Counted from the first letter of the stretch, positions 51,438-60,796 are shown. The stretch: 64,000 bases of DNA from Algoriphagus sp. Y33 (GCF_014838715.1 NZ_CP061947.1:1984001-2048000), one strand, 5' to 3'. Made by a program: numbers and translations. Notes: generated by a model not told the origin, from the sequence alone.

Positions 51438-51471
51438 AAACCCCTTGCTGATTTATTTCGGCAAGGGGTTT
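51438..51471. terminator. Intrinsic terminator
   Basis: AAACCCCTTGC (51438-51448) and GCAAGGGGTTT (51461-51471) are perfect 11-bp arms around a 12-nt loop, between the convergent dehydrogenase and aldo-keto reductase genes. Confidence 0.8.
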
Positions 51472-51479
51472 ATACTAAT

Positions 51480-52502
51480 TTACTTTCTATAATTAGCCTG
51501 TCGTTCTACCATCCAGCCGGGGTATTGCATAGCAAGGGGGCTGACTTCATTTATTTTCTTAAGATCTCCCTCTGTCAATAAGAGATCAGTTGAATCTATA
51601 TTGAGTTTCAATTGCTCCAGCGTTTTGGCTCCAATGATAGTGCTGGTAACACCGCGTTGCTGCCTCACCCAGGCCAATGCAACCTGTGCAACGCTTGCAT
51701 CATGGATCTTTGCCAAATCCCCCATCACATCTACCAAATCATACCCCTTCTCCTTGTCAATCGGAGGAAAATCAAATTTTGATCTCCTAGAATCCGAATC
51801 TGCCCCTTCTCTGGTGAATTTTCCGGTCAAGAAACCTCCTGCAAGTGGACTCCAAGGAAATATAGCCAAGTCATGATCTATTGCCATCGGCACCAACTCA
51901 TGCTCAATATCACGGCTCACCGCAGAGTAATAATACTGCAAGCCCATGAACTTATGCCACCCCCTGTAATGTGCAATTGCCTGAGCCTTTGCCACCATCC
52001 ATGCAGGCCAGTTGCAAATAGCGATGTATCTGACTTTTCCCGATTCCACAATATCGTTTAATGAGCGGACGATTTCTTCCAGTGAGGTCAAAGGATCTAC
52101 ACCGTGAACATACAGAATATCTATATAATCCATTTGCAGTCTTTTCAAACTGGCTTCTACCGAGTTGAAAATATTATACCTGGAAAGTCCGGCACTGTTT
52201 GGTTTGTCCTTCATCTTGGCCAACAGCTTAGTCGCTATAACCACCTCATCCCGTGGTACAGACAAATCCAGTAATCCTTGACCCAAAAGCTTCTCCGACT
52301 GCCCGAAGGAATAAACATTGGCAGTATCTATAAAATTAATGCCCGATTCTACTACTGCCTCAAGCATTTTATTCACTTCATCTTGCTGCAGGTTGCCGAT
52401 ATTGGCCCACATGTCAGCTTCCTGCCCCCCAAAAGTCATGGTGCCAAAGCATAGTTCGGAGACCATCAAGCCGGTATTTCCGACGGAATTGTACTTCATC
52501 AT
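51480..52502 (-). CDS. Aldo/keto reductase
   Basis: 340 residues, TIM-barrel NADP-dependent oxidoreductase. Catalytic tetrad positions: Asp and Tyr in FIDTANVYSFGQSEKLLG (about residues 57-74), Lys in VVIATKLL, His in DILYVHGVD. The cofactor-binding end is GVTSTIIGAKTLEQLKLNI. Two ATG codons adjoin at the start. The substrate is unknown; the neighbourhood (aldose epimerase, sugar dehydrogenase) suggests sugars. Confidence 0.93.
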   Translation of the reverse strand: MMKYNSVGNTGLMVSELCFGTMTFGGQEADMWANIGNLQQDEVNKMLEAVVESGINFIDTANVYSFGQSEKLLGQGLLDLSVPRDEVVIATKLLAKMKDKPNSAGLSRYNIFNSVEASLKRLQMDYIDILYVHGVDPLTSLEEIVRSLNDIVESGKVRYIAICNWPAWMVAKAQAIAHYRGWHKFMGLQYYYSAVSRDIEHELVPMAIDHDLAIFPWSPLAGGFLTGKFTREGADSDSRRSKFDFPPIDKEKGYDLVDVMGDLAKIHDASVAQVALAWVRQQRGVTSTIIGAKTLEQLKLNIDSTDLLLTEGDLKKINEVSPLAMQYPGWMVERQANYRK

Positions 52503-52694
52503 TAAAATAGGTTAAGTAATGGTTATTGATTTTTGAGAGTAAAACAGAGGTAGTACTAAAACAGTTGCCTAGGTCGAAAAAAATATGCTGTATGGCTCAA
52601 ACAATTTGAATTTGAGGCATGGTCAATCATCTTCTTGAATTATTTTTGAAAAATCGATAAAAGCATATTTTCAGACGAAATCAATTATAAACAA

Positions 52695-53579
52695 ATGAAA
52701 TACAAAATAAGCTCTTCAGAATTATCCATAGAAATCAATCAGACAGGAATGGAGATTTCCTCCATAAAATCCCTACATACAAATACTGAATACCTTTGGC
52801 AAGGTGACCCAACTATTTGGAGCGGTCAGGCACCTGTGTTATTCCCCATTATCGGGGCCCTGAAAAATGGCTTTATGATATATAAAAATCAAAAGTATGC
52901 CATCCCAAAGCATGGAATTTTAAGAAATTCACCTAAACCTGTCCTAAAGGAATCCACTGAAAATTCATTGTTATTTTCTTTAGTTTGGGATGAGGAAAGT
53001 CTAAAACTGTACCCATTTAAATTTGAACTGGAAATCAAATTCACCGTGTCGGGTAGTAAAATCGAGATTGCCCACCGTATTGTAAATCACGGTGAAGAAA
53101 CGATGTATTACAGTGTAGGCGGTCATCCTGCGTTTAATTGTCCCCTACATGAAGGAGAAGAATATGAAGACTACTTTCTACAATTTACCAATCCTGAAAC
53201 TGATTCAACTTGGAGCGTAGAGTCTAGCGGACTTATAGGGACAGACACAAAACCGGTATTGGAAAACAGTTCGGCATTGTCCCTTCACAAGCATCTATTT
53301 GATGATGATGCGTTGATTTTCAAAAATCTCACATCCCGGGAAGTTACCTTAATGCATAAAAACAGAGGAGAAATCCTGTCTTTAACATTCGATGATTTCG
53401 ATTACCTGGGAATCTGGGCAAAGCCCGGAGCTTCCTTTGTTTGTATCGAGCCATGGTTGGGAATAGCCGATAGTGTAGATTCCAATCAGAAGTTTGAGGA
53501 AAAAGAAGGTATTCTGAAATTGGAAGCTCATCAACGTGATGTGAAAACATACACTATAACTATACTGAAAGAAAAATAA
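52695..53579 (+). CDS. Aldose 1-epimerase family protein (LacX-like)
   Basis: 294 residues, cytoplasmic beta-sandwich of the galactose mutarotase superfamily. Key motifs: LWQGDPTIWSGQAPVLFPIIG, the His/proton-acceptor region YYSVGGHPAFNCPL (about residue 137-150), and the C-terminal CIEPWLGIADS with the likely catalytic Glu. It interconverts anomers of a hexose or a phosphorylated sugar. The A-rich leader AATTATAAACAAATG resembles the spacer of the repeat family but carries no repeat. Confidence 0.88.
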   Translation: MKYKISSSELSIEINQTGMEISSIKSLHTNTEYLWQGDPTIWSGQAPVLFPIIGALKNGFMIYKNQKYAIPKHGILRNSPKPVLKESTENSLLFSLVWDEESLKLYPFKFELEIKFTVSGSKIEIAHRIVNHGEETMYYSVGGHPAFNCPLHEGEEYEDYFLQFTNPETDSTWSVESSGLIGTDTKPVLENSSALSLHKHLFDDDALIFKNLTSREVTLMHKNRGEILSLTFDDFDYLGIWAKPGASFVCIEPWLGIADSVDSNQKFEEKEGILKLEAHQRDVKTYTITILKEK

Positions 53580-53585
53580 GATTTT

Positions 53586-53619
53586 GGCAAAAGACGTAGT
53601 AACTGCTACGTCTTTTGCC
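53586..53619. terminator. Bidirectional terminator
   Basis: GGCAAAAGACGTAG (53586-53599) and CTACGTCTTTTGCC (53606-53619) are perfect 14-bp arms with a 6-nt loop, between convergent genes. Confidence 0.85.
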
Positions 53620-53625
53620 TATTTT

Positions 53626-54270
53626 CTATTGATTAGCTATAAATGGGGCCTGTTTAATAAACCTTCTATCTGACAGTTGATCAATTAGAAAATTTGCCAA
53701 ACTAGTTGCAGAAACCTGATCCCCAAGGCAATCTTCCAGTGAGACATTGATTGGCTTGTTCTCCGCATCCAGAGCTATTAAAGGTAATCTCACCAAAGTC
53801 CAATCCACATGGCTCTCCTTGAGAAGTTTATATTCAAACTGCCTATCAATAGTAGAATCAGGATAATTTGCATACATCCACTCGGTAGCAGCTTTTGTAG
53901 TGGTTCCTTTTTTATCTCCTTGTGCATCTACATTTATTCCTGACACTACAATATAGCGCTTGATTTGATGAAGTTTCATTTGTTGAAGTACATTCGCAGT
54001 TCCTTCTGAGGAAATCGTATTCTTACTTGAAGGCACACCCCAGCCCAATGCGCTGATTACAGCTTCACAATCCTCGAGTAATTCATTGACTACAGTTTGA
54101 TTTAAAACATCGCCCAGTACAACTTGTATCTGAGGATTAGAAGCAGGTACCCGATCAGGATTTCTGACAAGCATCTTGATTTGAAAACCTGATTTTACGA
54201 GTTCTTTGACAAGGAATTTACCTGATTTTCCGGTTCCGCCGATTACGGCTATTTTCTTATTTGTATTCAT
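53626..54270 (-). CDS. NAD(P)-binding atypical SDR (NmrA-like)
   Basis: 214 residues. The nucleotide-binding loop IAVIGGTGKSGKFLVKELV at residues 8-26 and the following LVRNPDRVPA are typical of the SDR_a5/NmrA group, with IVVSGINV in place of the usual catalytic strand. Members are flavin reductases, redox sensors or epimerases; the role here is unresolved. Monocistronic. Confidence 0.85.
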   Translation of the reverse strand: MNTNKKIAVIGGTGKSGKFLVKELVKSGFQIKMLVRNPDRVPASNPQIQVVLGDVLNQTVVNELLEDCEAVISALGWGVPSSKNTISSEGTANVLQQMKLHQIKRYIVVSGINVDAQGDKKGTTTKAATEWMYANYPDSTIDRQFEYKLLKESHVDWTLVRLPLIALDAENKPINVSLEDCLGDQVSATSLANFLIDQLSDRRFIKQAPFIANQ

Positions 54271-54427
54271 GGGATTCTTTATAAAATGTGATAAAAGTAT
54301 ACCCTAACATCTACCCTGATGGGAAATGTTATTCCACTGCTTCTAGCAACAGATTGGGTGTTCAGCTATTTTTATAAAGAGATTTTAATACGTCAAACAT
54401 AAGGTAAAATACGGAGTTAAAAAAGAA

Positions 54428-54455
54428 AATCCTGAGATGGTGACACCTCAGGATT
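54428..54455. terminator. Hairpin in the 54.3-54.7 kb gap
   Basis: AATCCTGAG (54428-54436) pairs with CTCAGGATT (54447-54455), 10-nt loop. It lies just beyond the LamG remnant and could terminate the minus-strand sugar operon. Confidence 0.55.
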
Positions 54456-54484
54456 AGAAATAATTATCAATTTTTTATAACAGT

Positions 54485-54649
54485 CTAGAAATTTGCAAGG
54501 TCTTTAACTTCTTGCTCAGTCAGTGCCCGATCAAAAACTACCGGACCTCCAATCTGGCCGTTGAAGAAATTTCCCATTTCTCTTTCCAATAAAACAGCAC
54601 CTACAGTAAAATCAGATCCATTCTCGCCCAATCCATCAGGAAAAGGCAT
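54485..54649 (-). pseudogene. C-terminal fragment of a LamG/concanavalin-like protein
   Basis: A 54-codon minus-strand frame encodes MPFPDGLGENGSDFTVGAVL then GNFFNGQIGGPVVFDRALTE and QEVKDLANF. The 'FxGxIxxxxxFDRALTxxEVxxL' pattern is the end of a LamG-type jelly-roll domain found in secreted sugar-acting proteins. A stop codon lies a few codons upstream in frame, so the rest of the gene is missing. It is a decayed remnant at the end of the sugar module. Confidence 0.6.
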
Positions 54650-54699
54650 GAAAAGAAGTTTGGTGGTTTAATCATTTTGCAGTAGGCTAAAACAACAAA

Positions 54700-55785
54700 C
54701 TATTTCGCCCATTCGATATAATCCTGATTGACTTGACCGTCGAAAATACTTTCATTGGAATAAACGATGACTCTATATTTGAATGTCGCTGATTCGCCTT
54801 TCTCCAGTTTGAAGTTAAGCTCATCCTTGCCGTCACTGAGAGATTTTTGTCCAAGTGGATTTGCCGCAAACAAACCATACCCTCTTGCGTGCCAATAAGT
54901 CGGATAGCCTGGATTGGAAGGGAAATCAAGGATGGCAACAGAGATATTCTCATTATTGATCTTGCCTGTAAGACTGACCCAATCTCCCCTGGTTCCCCAA
55001 ACATCGTGTCCTTCCACCCCTTCACTACTCAAGTACATCCCTGTGATCCCCTCATTGTTCATCGTAGGCACATCGGTTGCTTTGCCGGAAGCATCAGTGA
55101 ATATTTCAGGCTTATCGGAAGGATGCTCCAATTGTCTCGCTGTACGAAGACCCAGCATACCCTCTTTATTGTCAGTCAGTTTCACTTCACCGTTAGGAGC
55201 AGTCAGTATGGCAATTCTGTCAATGGATCTCCGGTCATCTTTTCCTCTGAAAATAAAGCTAGTATTCTCGGTCAAAAGCACTTCTCCCTTATTGTTCATC
55301 CAGTCCATACTTACTTCCAACACCCCCTCTTCATTACCGCTTTTCATAGACTTGATTGATTTATGTGCGATATGCCCGTACTTCGTTTTGTCTTTGATAT
55401 CAGAAGAATTGTTCCAAAAGTCAAGACCATTCACATCCCCGTAATTGAACCAAAGTCCCAAATGATGCGGATGATCCACGCGCTCTCCCGGGCGGGGTGT
55501 AATTGGCCAGCCTCTGGTAATGGCATTTCCATTTGCCGTATTTATCGGATATAAAACCGGTTTTTCCAGAGAATCGGGATAGATGTAAGAAGTGAAGAGC
55601 TTTCCGTCAATGAGGACATCTACCCTCTTGGCTGTTTCGTCTTGGATCAGTTCTATTCTGTCCTTCATCTGTTCGGGCTCTGATTCTGACACTGTTTTTT
55701 CCTGAGTTCCGCCACAGGCAAATGTCACTGCTGATAAAGCAATTACAATAGTATAGCTAAAGAGTTTATGTTTATGAAAAATCAT
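54700..55785 (-). CDS. DUF6807 (PmoA-like) lipoprotein
   Basis: 361 residues. Lipoprotein signal (FSYTIVIALSAVTFACGG). The body matches the DUF6807/'PmoA family' sheet proteins: YPINTANGNAITRGWPI, HPHHLGLWFNYGDVNGLDFW (a conserved His-rich strand) and HDVWGTRGDWVSLTG. Families of this kind occur with Gfo/Idh/MocA oxidoreductases and sugar isomerases in Bacteroidota and are thought to act on modified sugars. It is downstream of both, in the same direction. Confidence 0.82.
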   Translation of the reverse strand: MIFHKHKLFSYTIVIALSAVTFACGGTQEKTVSESEPEQMKDRIELIQDETAKRVDVLIDGKLFTSYIYPDSLEKPVLYPINTANGNAITRGWPITPRPGERVDHPHHLGLWFNYGDVNGLDFWNNSSDIKDKTKYGHIAHKSIKSMKSGNEEGVLEVSMDWMNNKGEVLLTENTSFIFRGKDDRRSIDRIAILTAPNGEVKLTDNKEGMLGLRTARQLEHPSDKPEIFTDASGKATDVPTMNNEGITGMYLSSEGVEGHDVWGTRGDWVSLTGKINNENISVAILDFPSNPGYPTYWHARGYGLFAANPLGQKSLSDGKDELNFKLEKGESATFKYRVIVYSNESIFDGQVNQDYIEWAK

Positions 55786-55846
55786 CGCAATTTCGGGTTT
55801 TGATTTTAATAGTTTTAAAGATTAAGGCTGATAAGTTCAGTCAGTC

Positions 55847-56725
55847 TTATCTGTTCTCCTTCTTTAATTGGTTGAATAAAGCCAATTGTTCCTTCAGAGC
55901 AGCTACCCGGTCTGTTGGTTCCGTTCTGGCTTCCATCAGTATCCAGCCATCGTAGTTGATGTCATTGAACAAGTTGAAAAGTGCTGGATAGGGATAATCA
56001 CCATGGTTGAATTCACGTACATGAACCGTGTCACCAAACCATTTTTTCACTGAGTTGAAATTAGCTTCTAATCCGGGAGGCAGCAGATCCTCGTCGTTAC
56101 AGTTCCAGCATATCTTAACGGCCGGTTCAGTCACTTGATCAAAAATTGCTTTCATATTCGGAAGTTCTTGGGTTAAGTGCCCATGCACTTCCACCCGTAC
56201 CAGTTGTCCATAATCAGCAGCAAACTTCCCAACTTCATTGAAGGAAGCCGCAATCTGGGCAATGGTTTTTTCCTTGGCAACATCATCCGGGAGATTGTTA
56301 GGCTTCACTTTAATCCCCGTAGCTCCTATGTCCTTGCAAAGCTTGATGTACTCTTTGGTTCCCTCAATGTTTTCCCGGAGTACTGCCGGATCAGGACTGT
56401 GATACTCAAAATTACTTCCGTAACCCAAGCACGTCACTTTGCTGTCCTTGAATCGCTTTTTTACTTCAGCCCGTTCTGCTGCATTCAGACTTGTTTCCAC
56501 TCCATGGGCATGCTCAGTACGAAGCTCCACCCCGAGCACACCGGCTTTTTCGCAATTCGATATAAGTGTAGGAAGATCCCAATCCCTACCCCACTGATAG
56601 GTTACCAATCCGAATTTCATTCCTGACTTTGCCATGGAAAAACCATTCAAGGGAAACTGCAGCGCTGCCATACTCAAGCTTGCAGCGACGCTTTTCTTCA
56701 TAAAATCTCTTCTATTATTGCTCAT
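55847..56725 (-). CDS. Exported xylose-isomerase-like TIM barrel protein
   Basis: 292 residues from the ATG at 56723-56725, which gives an N-terminus with a twin-arginine-type signal (MSNNRRDFMKKSVAASLSMAAL). An upstream start inside the neighbouring gene is rejected. AP_endonuc_2 barrel: KFGLVTYQWGRDWDLPTLI, VLGVELRTEHAHG, GIKVKPNNLPD, KICWNCNDEDL (ligand region), EFNHGDYPY, and WILMEARTEPTDR with the final Glu. Likely a sugar epimerase/isomerase or 2-keto-inositol-type enzyme. Confidence 0.85.
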   Translation of the reverse strand: MSNNRRDFMKKSVAASLSMAALQFPLNGFSMAKSGMKFGLVTYQWGRDWDLPTLISNCEKAGVLGVELRTEHAHGVETSLNAAERAEVKKRFKDSKVTCLGYGSNFEYHSPDPAVLRENIEGTKEYIKLCKDIGATGIKVKPNNLPDDVAKEKTIAQIAASFNEVGKFAADYGQLVRVEVHGHLTQELPNMKAIFDQVTEPAVKICWNCNDEDLLPPGLEANFNSVKKWFGDTVHVREFNHGDYPYPALFNLFNDINYDGWILMEARTEPTDRVAALKEQLALFNQLKKENR

Positions 56726-56729
56726 ATAA

Positions 56730-58100
56730 TCAAATTTTATTGGGAATGGTGTACGGATCACGATAAGCCCTTGTGAGCATTTTATCTGCTTCTTTATCCT
56801 TGACAAACGTTTCGGTGCTTCCGTCAAATCTTAGTTCGCGGCCAGTCAGGTAAGATACATTGGCGATCAGGGGCAACACGGAAGACTTAAACCCTTCTTC
56901 AATATCACAATGAAGAGCTTCATCATTTCCAGTTCTAATCGCATCTAGGAAGTTGGCATAATGCTCAGCACCGCCCGGTGCTGCCAAAACTTGATTACTG
57001 GGCTCCTGAACTGCTTCTTTTTTAGATTGGGCAAAAGGCTCGGCTTCTTTCTCACGAAAAGCTTTCCACGTACCTCCATCCAGCTCCAAATACCCTTTGG
57101 TTCCGTAAAACACATTGCCTATGTGGACATCTAAGCTGGATTCTCCATTGGTATATCTCCCTCTGGTTTCAAATTCCAGCATAGTGCCATCTGCATATTT
57201 GAATACTGAGCTTTGCGTATTGGGAGTTTCCTGAGAGCATTCGTTGGGGTCGATCCCATAGATGCCCCCGGCAGAATAAACTGAAACCGGATGCTCATTC
57301 TTGTTCATTCCCCATCTGGCTACATCAAACTGATGCGGTCCCTGATTTCCTGTGTCTCCATTTCCGGTAGCCCAGTGCCAATGCCAGTTGTAGTGTACTT
57401 TCTTTTCGTTATATGGAATCATCTCAGCAGGACCTCGCCAGTAATCGTAGTGCAAAGAATCGGGTGCTGTACTATCTGCCACTTTACCAAAAGAATCACG
57501 TGGCTTGAAGCATGTGCCACGGGCCATATAGACATCGCCTATTCCTCCTCCATGAAGAAATTCCATGGCTTCCATTACATTGGCAATGGATCGGTTCTGA
57601 AAGCCTACCTGCACCCTGCGGTCGTATTTGCGGGCGGCTTCCACCATTTTTCTTCCCTCCCACACGTTGTGACTGGCAGGTTTTTCTACATAGACATGTT
57701 TTCCTGCCTGACAAGCCCAGATGGTGGCCAGTGCGTGCCAATGGTTGGGTATGGCAAGTGATACCGCATCTATTTCCTTATCTTCCAATACCTTGCGTAC
57801 ATCCCATTCCGTCTGGGGAGTTATTCCTGTTTTCTCAATTACAACTTTTGAACTCGGTTCGAAATACTGCTCATCCGCATCACATAGGGTTTTCAATCTG
57901 ACATTGCGGTTATCTTTTAAGGCGCACCACTGATTAATGTGATTGCTCCCCTGTCCCCGTATTCCCACTACGGCTAGGTTGATCCGCTCGTTTGCTCCAA
58001 TGATCGAAGCGTATGATTTGGCACTCATACTCATGCCGGCCATTGCTATTCCGGCAGTACCTAAGAGACTTTTCTTGATGAATTCTCTTCTTTTTTCCAT
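56730..58100 (-). CDS. Exported Gfo/Idh/MocA family oxidoreductase
   Basis: 456 residues with a Tat signal (MEKRREFIKKSLLGTAGIAMAG). Rossmann fold INLAVVGIRGQGSNH (about residue 38), the conserved EKPASHNVWEG motif (Lys of the EKP triad), and HWHWATGNGDTGNQGPHQFDVARW in the substrate domain, with the His-x-x-x-Asp ligand pair. Such periplasmic members act on glycosides by a NAD-dependent redox mechanism. First gene of a three-gene module with the TIM-barrel and DUF6807 genes. Confidence 0.9.
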   Translation of the reverse strand: MEKRREFIKKSLLGTAGIAMAGMSMSAKSYASIIGANERINLAVVGIRGQGSNHINQWCALKDNRNVRLKTLCDADEQYFEPSSKVVIEKTGITPQTEWDVRKVLEDKEIDAVSLAIPNHWHALATIWACQAGKHVYVEKPASHNVWEGRKMVEAARKYDRRVQVGFQNRSIANVMEAMEFLHGGGIGDVYMARGTCFKPRDSFGKVADSTAPDSLHYDYWRGPAEMIPYNEKKVHYNWHWHWATGNGDTGNQGPHQFDVARWGMNKNEHPVSVYSAGGIYGIDPNECSQETPNTQSSVFKYADGTMLEFETRGRYTNGESSLDVHIGNVFYGTKGYLELDGGTWKAFREKEAEPFAQSKKEAVQEPSNQVLAAPGGAEHYANFLDAIRTGNDEALHCDIEEGFKSSVLPLIANVSYLTGRELRFDGSTETFVKDKEADKMLTRAYRDPYTIPNKI

Positions 58101-58424
58101 TTGATGTAAGGTTATAGGGTTTGTAATGTTTTTTTTGAGTTTATGGATAAATCACGTGTTCGCTGATAGACAGTTCTTCAGCTATGATTTTTTAATCTAA
58201 ACATTCTGCTCATACTAATCAATACTAATTACTTGGATGCTTGAATAACCTGTGCAAACGATTGCGTAATCGATTGTGCCTTTACCCGTTCTGTGCCCTA
58301 CTCTGGAAGACAATCCGCCTCATGTTGCTTTGAGATTTAGCCCTACGTATCCTAATTGTATTGGCCTAAATATATATTTAATCGTGGAGGCTAATTTCAT
58401 CAGCATTTTACGCTAGAAGAAAAC

Positions 58425-58500
58425 TATCACCATTTGCGGTGATATTCTATTTTATCACCGCAAATGGTGATATTTTGATTTATCACTAGTTACGGTGATA
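58425..58500 (+). promoter_or_regulatory. Three 20-bp operator dyads at 28-bp pitch upstream of satD
   Basis: TATCACCATTTGCGGTGATA (58425-58444), TATCACCGCAAATGGTGATA (58453-58472, the reverse complement of the first) and TATCACTAGTTACGGTGATA (58481-58500) share the half sites TATCAC(C/T) and GGTGATA. They start exactly 28 bp apart, separated by 8-bp T-rich spacers, and the satD ATG (58509) falls one further period on. This is a strong candidate operator, probably bound by the SatD HTH itself. The rest of the gap (58101-58424) shows no gene. Confidence 0.85.
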
Positions 58501-58508
58501 TTAGGGTC

Positions 58509-59150
58509 ATGATTGCATTACTTACAGGAGATATCATCAATTCCAGAGAACTGAAAGATCAGAATCTCTGGATCCAACCGGTTAAGAACTTGTTGAGCAA
58601 CTGGGGGGAACCTCCCAAACAATGGGAAATATTCCGTGGTGATAGTTTCCAATTGGAAATCCCGGATCCCAAAGAGAGCCTGTTGGCGGCTTTACGGATT
58701 AAAGCCCTCATCAAAAGTCTTCATAATCCGGATGAGAATAAAAGAAGCTCTCCAATCGATGTCCGTATGGCAATAGGAATAGGCACCAAGACCTATGACG
58801 CACCTAGAATCTCCGAAAGCAACGGAGAGGCTTTTGTAAGATCAGGTGAGAAATTTGAGCAATTGAAAGGCGAAATGATCACGCTAGCCATCAACTCTCC
58901 TTGGAAAGAATGGAATATAGAAATGAACCTGTACCTGAAACTGGCAGGCATCCAAATGGACAGCTGGTCGATCTCCTCCGGCGAACTGATGTCAGAAATG
59001 CTATCCAATCCGGATCGTACACAGGCAGAAATCGGAGAAGTGCTTCATATCAATCAAAACTCTGTGAGTAAACGGTACAAAACAGCACATGGGGAGGACA
59101 TTATGGCAATGGAAAAATTATTCAGAAAGAAACTTAGCCAACTACTCTAA
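58509..59150 (+). CDS. SatD family protein, likely autoregulator
   Basis: 213 residues. N-terminal signature MIALLTGDIINSRELKDQ and FRGDSFQLEI with GTKTYDAPRISESNGEAFVRSGE are typical of SatD. The C-terminal 45 residues form a helix-turn-helix like sigma region 4 or UspB-type HTH: DRTQAEIGEVLHINQNSVSKRYKTA. In streptococci SatD is part of the sat operon of unclear function. Here its stop TAA shares one base with the ATG of the DUF3307 gene, as usual for this pair. Confidence 0.87.
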   Translation: MIALLTGDIINSRELKDQNLWIQPVKNLLSNWGEPPKQWEIFRGDSFQLEIPDPKESLLAALRIKALIKSLHNPDENKRSSPIDVRMAIGIGTKTYDAPRISESNGEAFVRSGEKFEQLKGEMITLAINSPWKEWNIEMNLYLKLAGIQMDSWSISSGELMSEMLSNPDRTQAEIGEVLHINQNSVSKRYKTAHGEDIMAMEKLFRKKLSQLL

Positions 59151-59860
59151 TGCTAATTCTGATAAAACTTATCCTCGCACATCTAATCGGTGATTTTCTG
59201 TTGCAACCCACTTCATGGGTGAAGGAAAAAGAAAGGCGTAAAGCTGCATCATCCAAACTTTACCTCCATCTATTGATTCACGGTTCCCTTGTTCTGTTAC
59301 TGCTTTGGGAGATTAGTCTTTGGCAAATAGCCCTCTATATCAGCATTGCACATGGGATCATTGATATCCTCAAACTTTACGCTCAGAAACCTAAAACTAA
59401 AACAAGGTGGTTCATCGCGGATCAAGTAATGCACTTGGTAAGCATTCTACTCATTTGGGGGGTATTCACAGAAGTTACTGTGGATTGGCAGTCAGTACTT
59501 CAGGATCCTGCTGTTCTAGGGCTGATCACAATAGTGATTTTTCTTACTCAACCTACTTCAATTATCTTGTCTACCTTACTCAAAAAGTGGTCTGATTCCA
59601 TCCCGTCGCAGCCTGACCAATCCCTTCAGGATGCCGGCAAATACATAGGGATTCTAGAGCGGCTGTTTGTTTTTGCTTTTATCGTCACAGGGCACTGGGA
59701 GGCTGTAGGCTTCTTGCTGGCCGCCAAATCTGTTTTTCGCTTTGGGGATCTTCGAAAATCCAAAGAGCGTAAACTTACTGAGTACATTCTGATCGGAACC
59801 TTGCTGAGCTTCGGCACCGCTATGTTATCAGGACTTATCTTTTTATCTATTACCCAATAA
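59150..59860 (+). CDS. DUF3307 membrane protein
   Basis: 236 residues with about six to seven membrane helices. The opening LAHLIGDFLLQPTSWVKEKE, then LYLHLLIHGSLVLLLL and AHGIIDILKLY (His/Asp residues conserved near the membrane) match DUF3307. It is always or often paired with SatD, which suggests that SatD controls this membrane protein. Function unknown. Start overlaps satD by one base. Confidence 0.87.
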   Translation: MLILIKLILAHLIGDFLLQPTSWVKEKERRKAASSKLYLHLLIHGSLVLLLLWEISLWQIALYISIAHGIIDILKLYAQKPKTKTRWFIADQVMHLVSILLIWGVFTEVTVDWQSVLQDPAVLGLITIVIFLTQPTSIILSTLLKKWSDSIPSQPDQSLQDAGKYIGILERLFVFAFIVTGHWEAVGFLLAAKSVFRFGDLRKSKERKLTEYILIGTLLSFGTAMLSGLIFLSITQ

Positions 59861-60763
59861 ATGAACCCAAACACAGAACTGGATTCCATCCAACTCAATT
59901 TTTCTTCCGGTGATTTATTACTTCTAAATCTTGCACTTGCACTGATTATGTATGGCGTAGCGCTGGACTTGAGGCTCGAGGATTTCAACTACTTGGTAAA
60001 AAACCCCAAAGGCTTCTTTCTGGGCATATTTTCTCAATTTCTCCTTTTGCCATTTCTTACTTGGTGTCTGGTGCTGATTATGCAACCTCCCCCATCGGTT
60101 GCTTTGGGAATGTTTTTGGTAGCGGCCTGTCCGGGAGGAAATGTATCTAATTTTCTTACAAATCTTGCTGAGGGTAACACTGCACTCTCTATAAGTCTCA
60201 CGGCATTTTCCAGTACGATATCCATCATGAGTACCCCGTTGAATTTTGCACTTTGGGCAGGTTTCTATGCCCCCACTTCAAATTTATTACGTGAAATTAG
60301 CCTGGATTATTCTGATGCATTTTCTACCGTAGCGTTGATTCTGGGTGTTCCGTTGATTCTTGGGATAATTACACATCGCTATGCTCCCACATTCGCTGAG
60401 AAAGCCTCCAGAATCCTCAAACCACTGAGCATTCTGATTTTCGCATCCTTTGTAGTAATTGCTTTTGCGGGAAATTTCGACCTATTTACCAGATATATCT
60501 CTCTGATTTTTCTCTGGGTTTTAGCACATAATTTCGTGGCAATGGGATCTGGGTTTATTACAGGTAAAATATTCAAATTACCTCTGGCTGATGTGAAAAC
60601 GTTGACGATCGAGACCGGAATTCAAAATTCAGGTTTGGGGCTGGTTTTGATTTTCACTTATTTTGATGGACTTGGTGGAATGGCTATTATTACGGCTTGG
60701 TGGGGTATCTGGCATTTGATTTCAGGTATGACTATCTCAAGTCTCTGGAAATCAAAAAACTGA
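59861..60763 (+). CDS. Bile acid:sodium symporter (BASS) family transporter
   Basis: 300 residues, about nine to ten helices. Motifs: LALIMYGVALDLRLEDF, the sodium-site region CPGGNVSNFLTNLAEGNTALSI (ACPGG), and TIETGIQNSGLGLVLI (the second crossover helix, E-x-G-x-Q). Transports an organic anion with sodium; the substrate is unknown. Its ATG directly follows the DUF3307 stop, so the three genes are one operon. Confidence 0.92.
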   Translation: MNPNTELDSIQLNFSSGDLLLLNLALALIMYGVALDLRLEDFNYLVKNPKGFFLGIFSQFLLLPFLTWCLVLIMQPPPSVALGMFLVAACPGGNVSNFLTNLAEGNTALSISLTAFSSTISIMSTPLNFALWAGFYAPTSNLLREISLDYSDAFSTVALILGVPLILGIITHRYAPTFAEKASRILKPLSILIFASFVVIAFAGNFDLFTRYISLIFLWVLAHNFVAMGSGFITGKIFKLPLADVKTLTIETGIQNSGLGLVLIFTYFDGLGGMAIITAWWGIWHLISGMTISSLWKSKN

Positions 60764-60796
60764 ATAAAAACGCATTTGTGAAATGCTTATAATTAA

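Noticed and set aside
52640..52694. Possible fifth locus of the start-codon repeat before the epimerase gene
   Set aside because: Only the A-rich leader (AATTATAAACAAATG) resembles the repeat spacer; no CATATGAAATCGAGC unit or palindrome is present.
58425..58500. Regularly spaced repeats that could be read as a mini-CRISPR array
   Set aside because: The units are palindromic operator-like dyads with 8-bp spacers, only three copies, directly before satD, and no cas genes are present.
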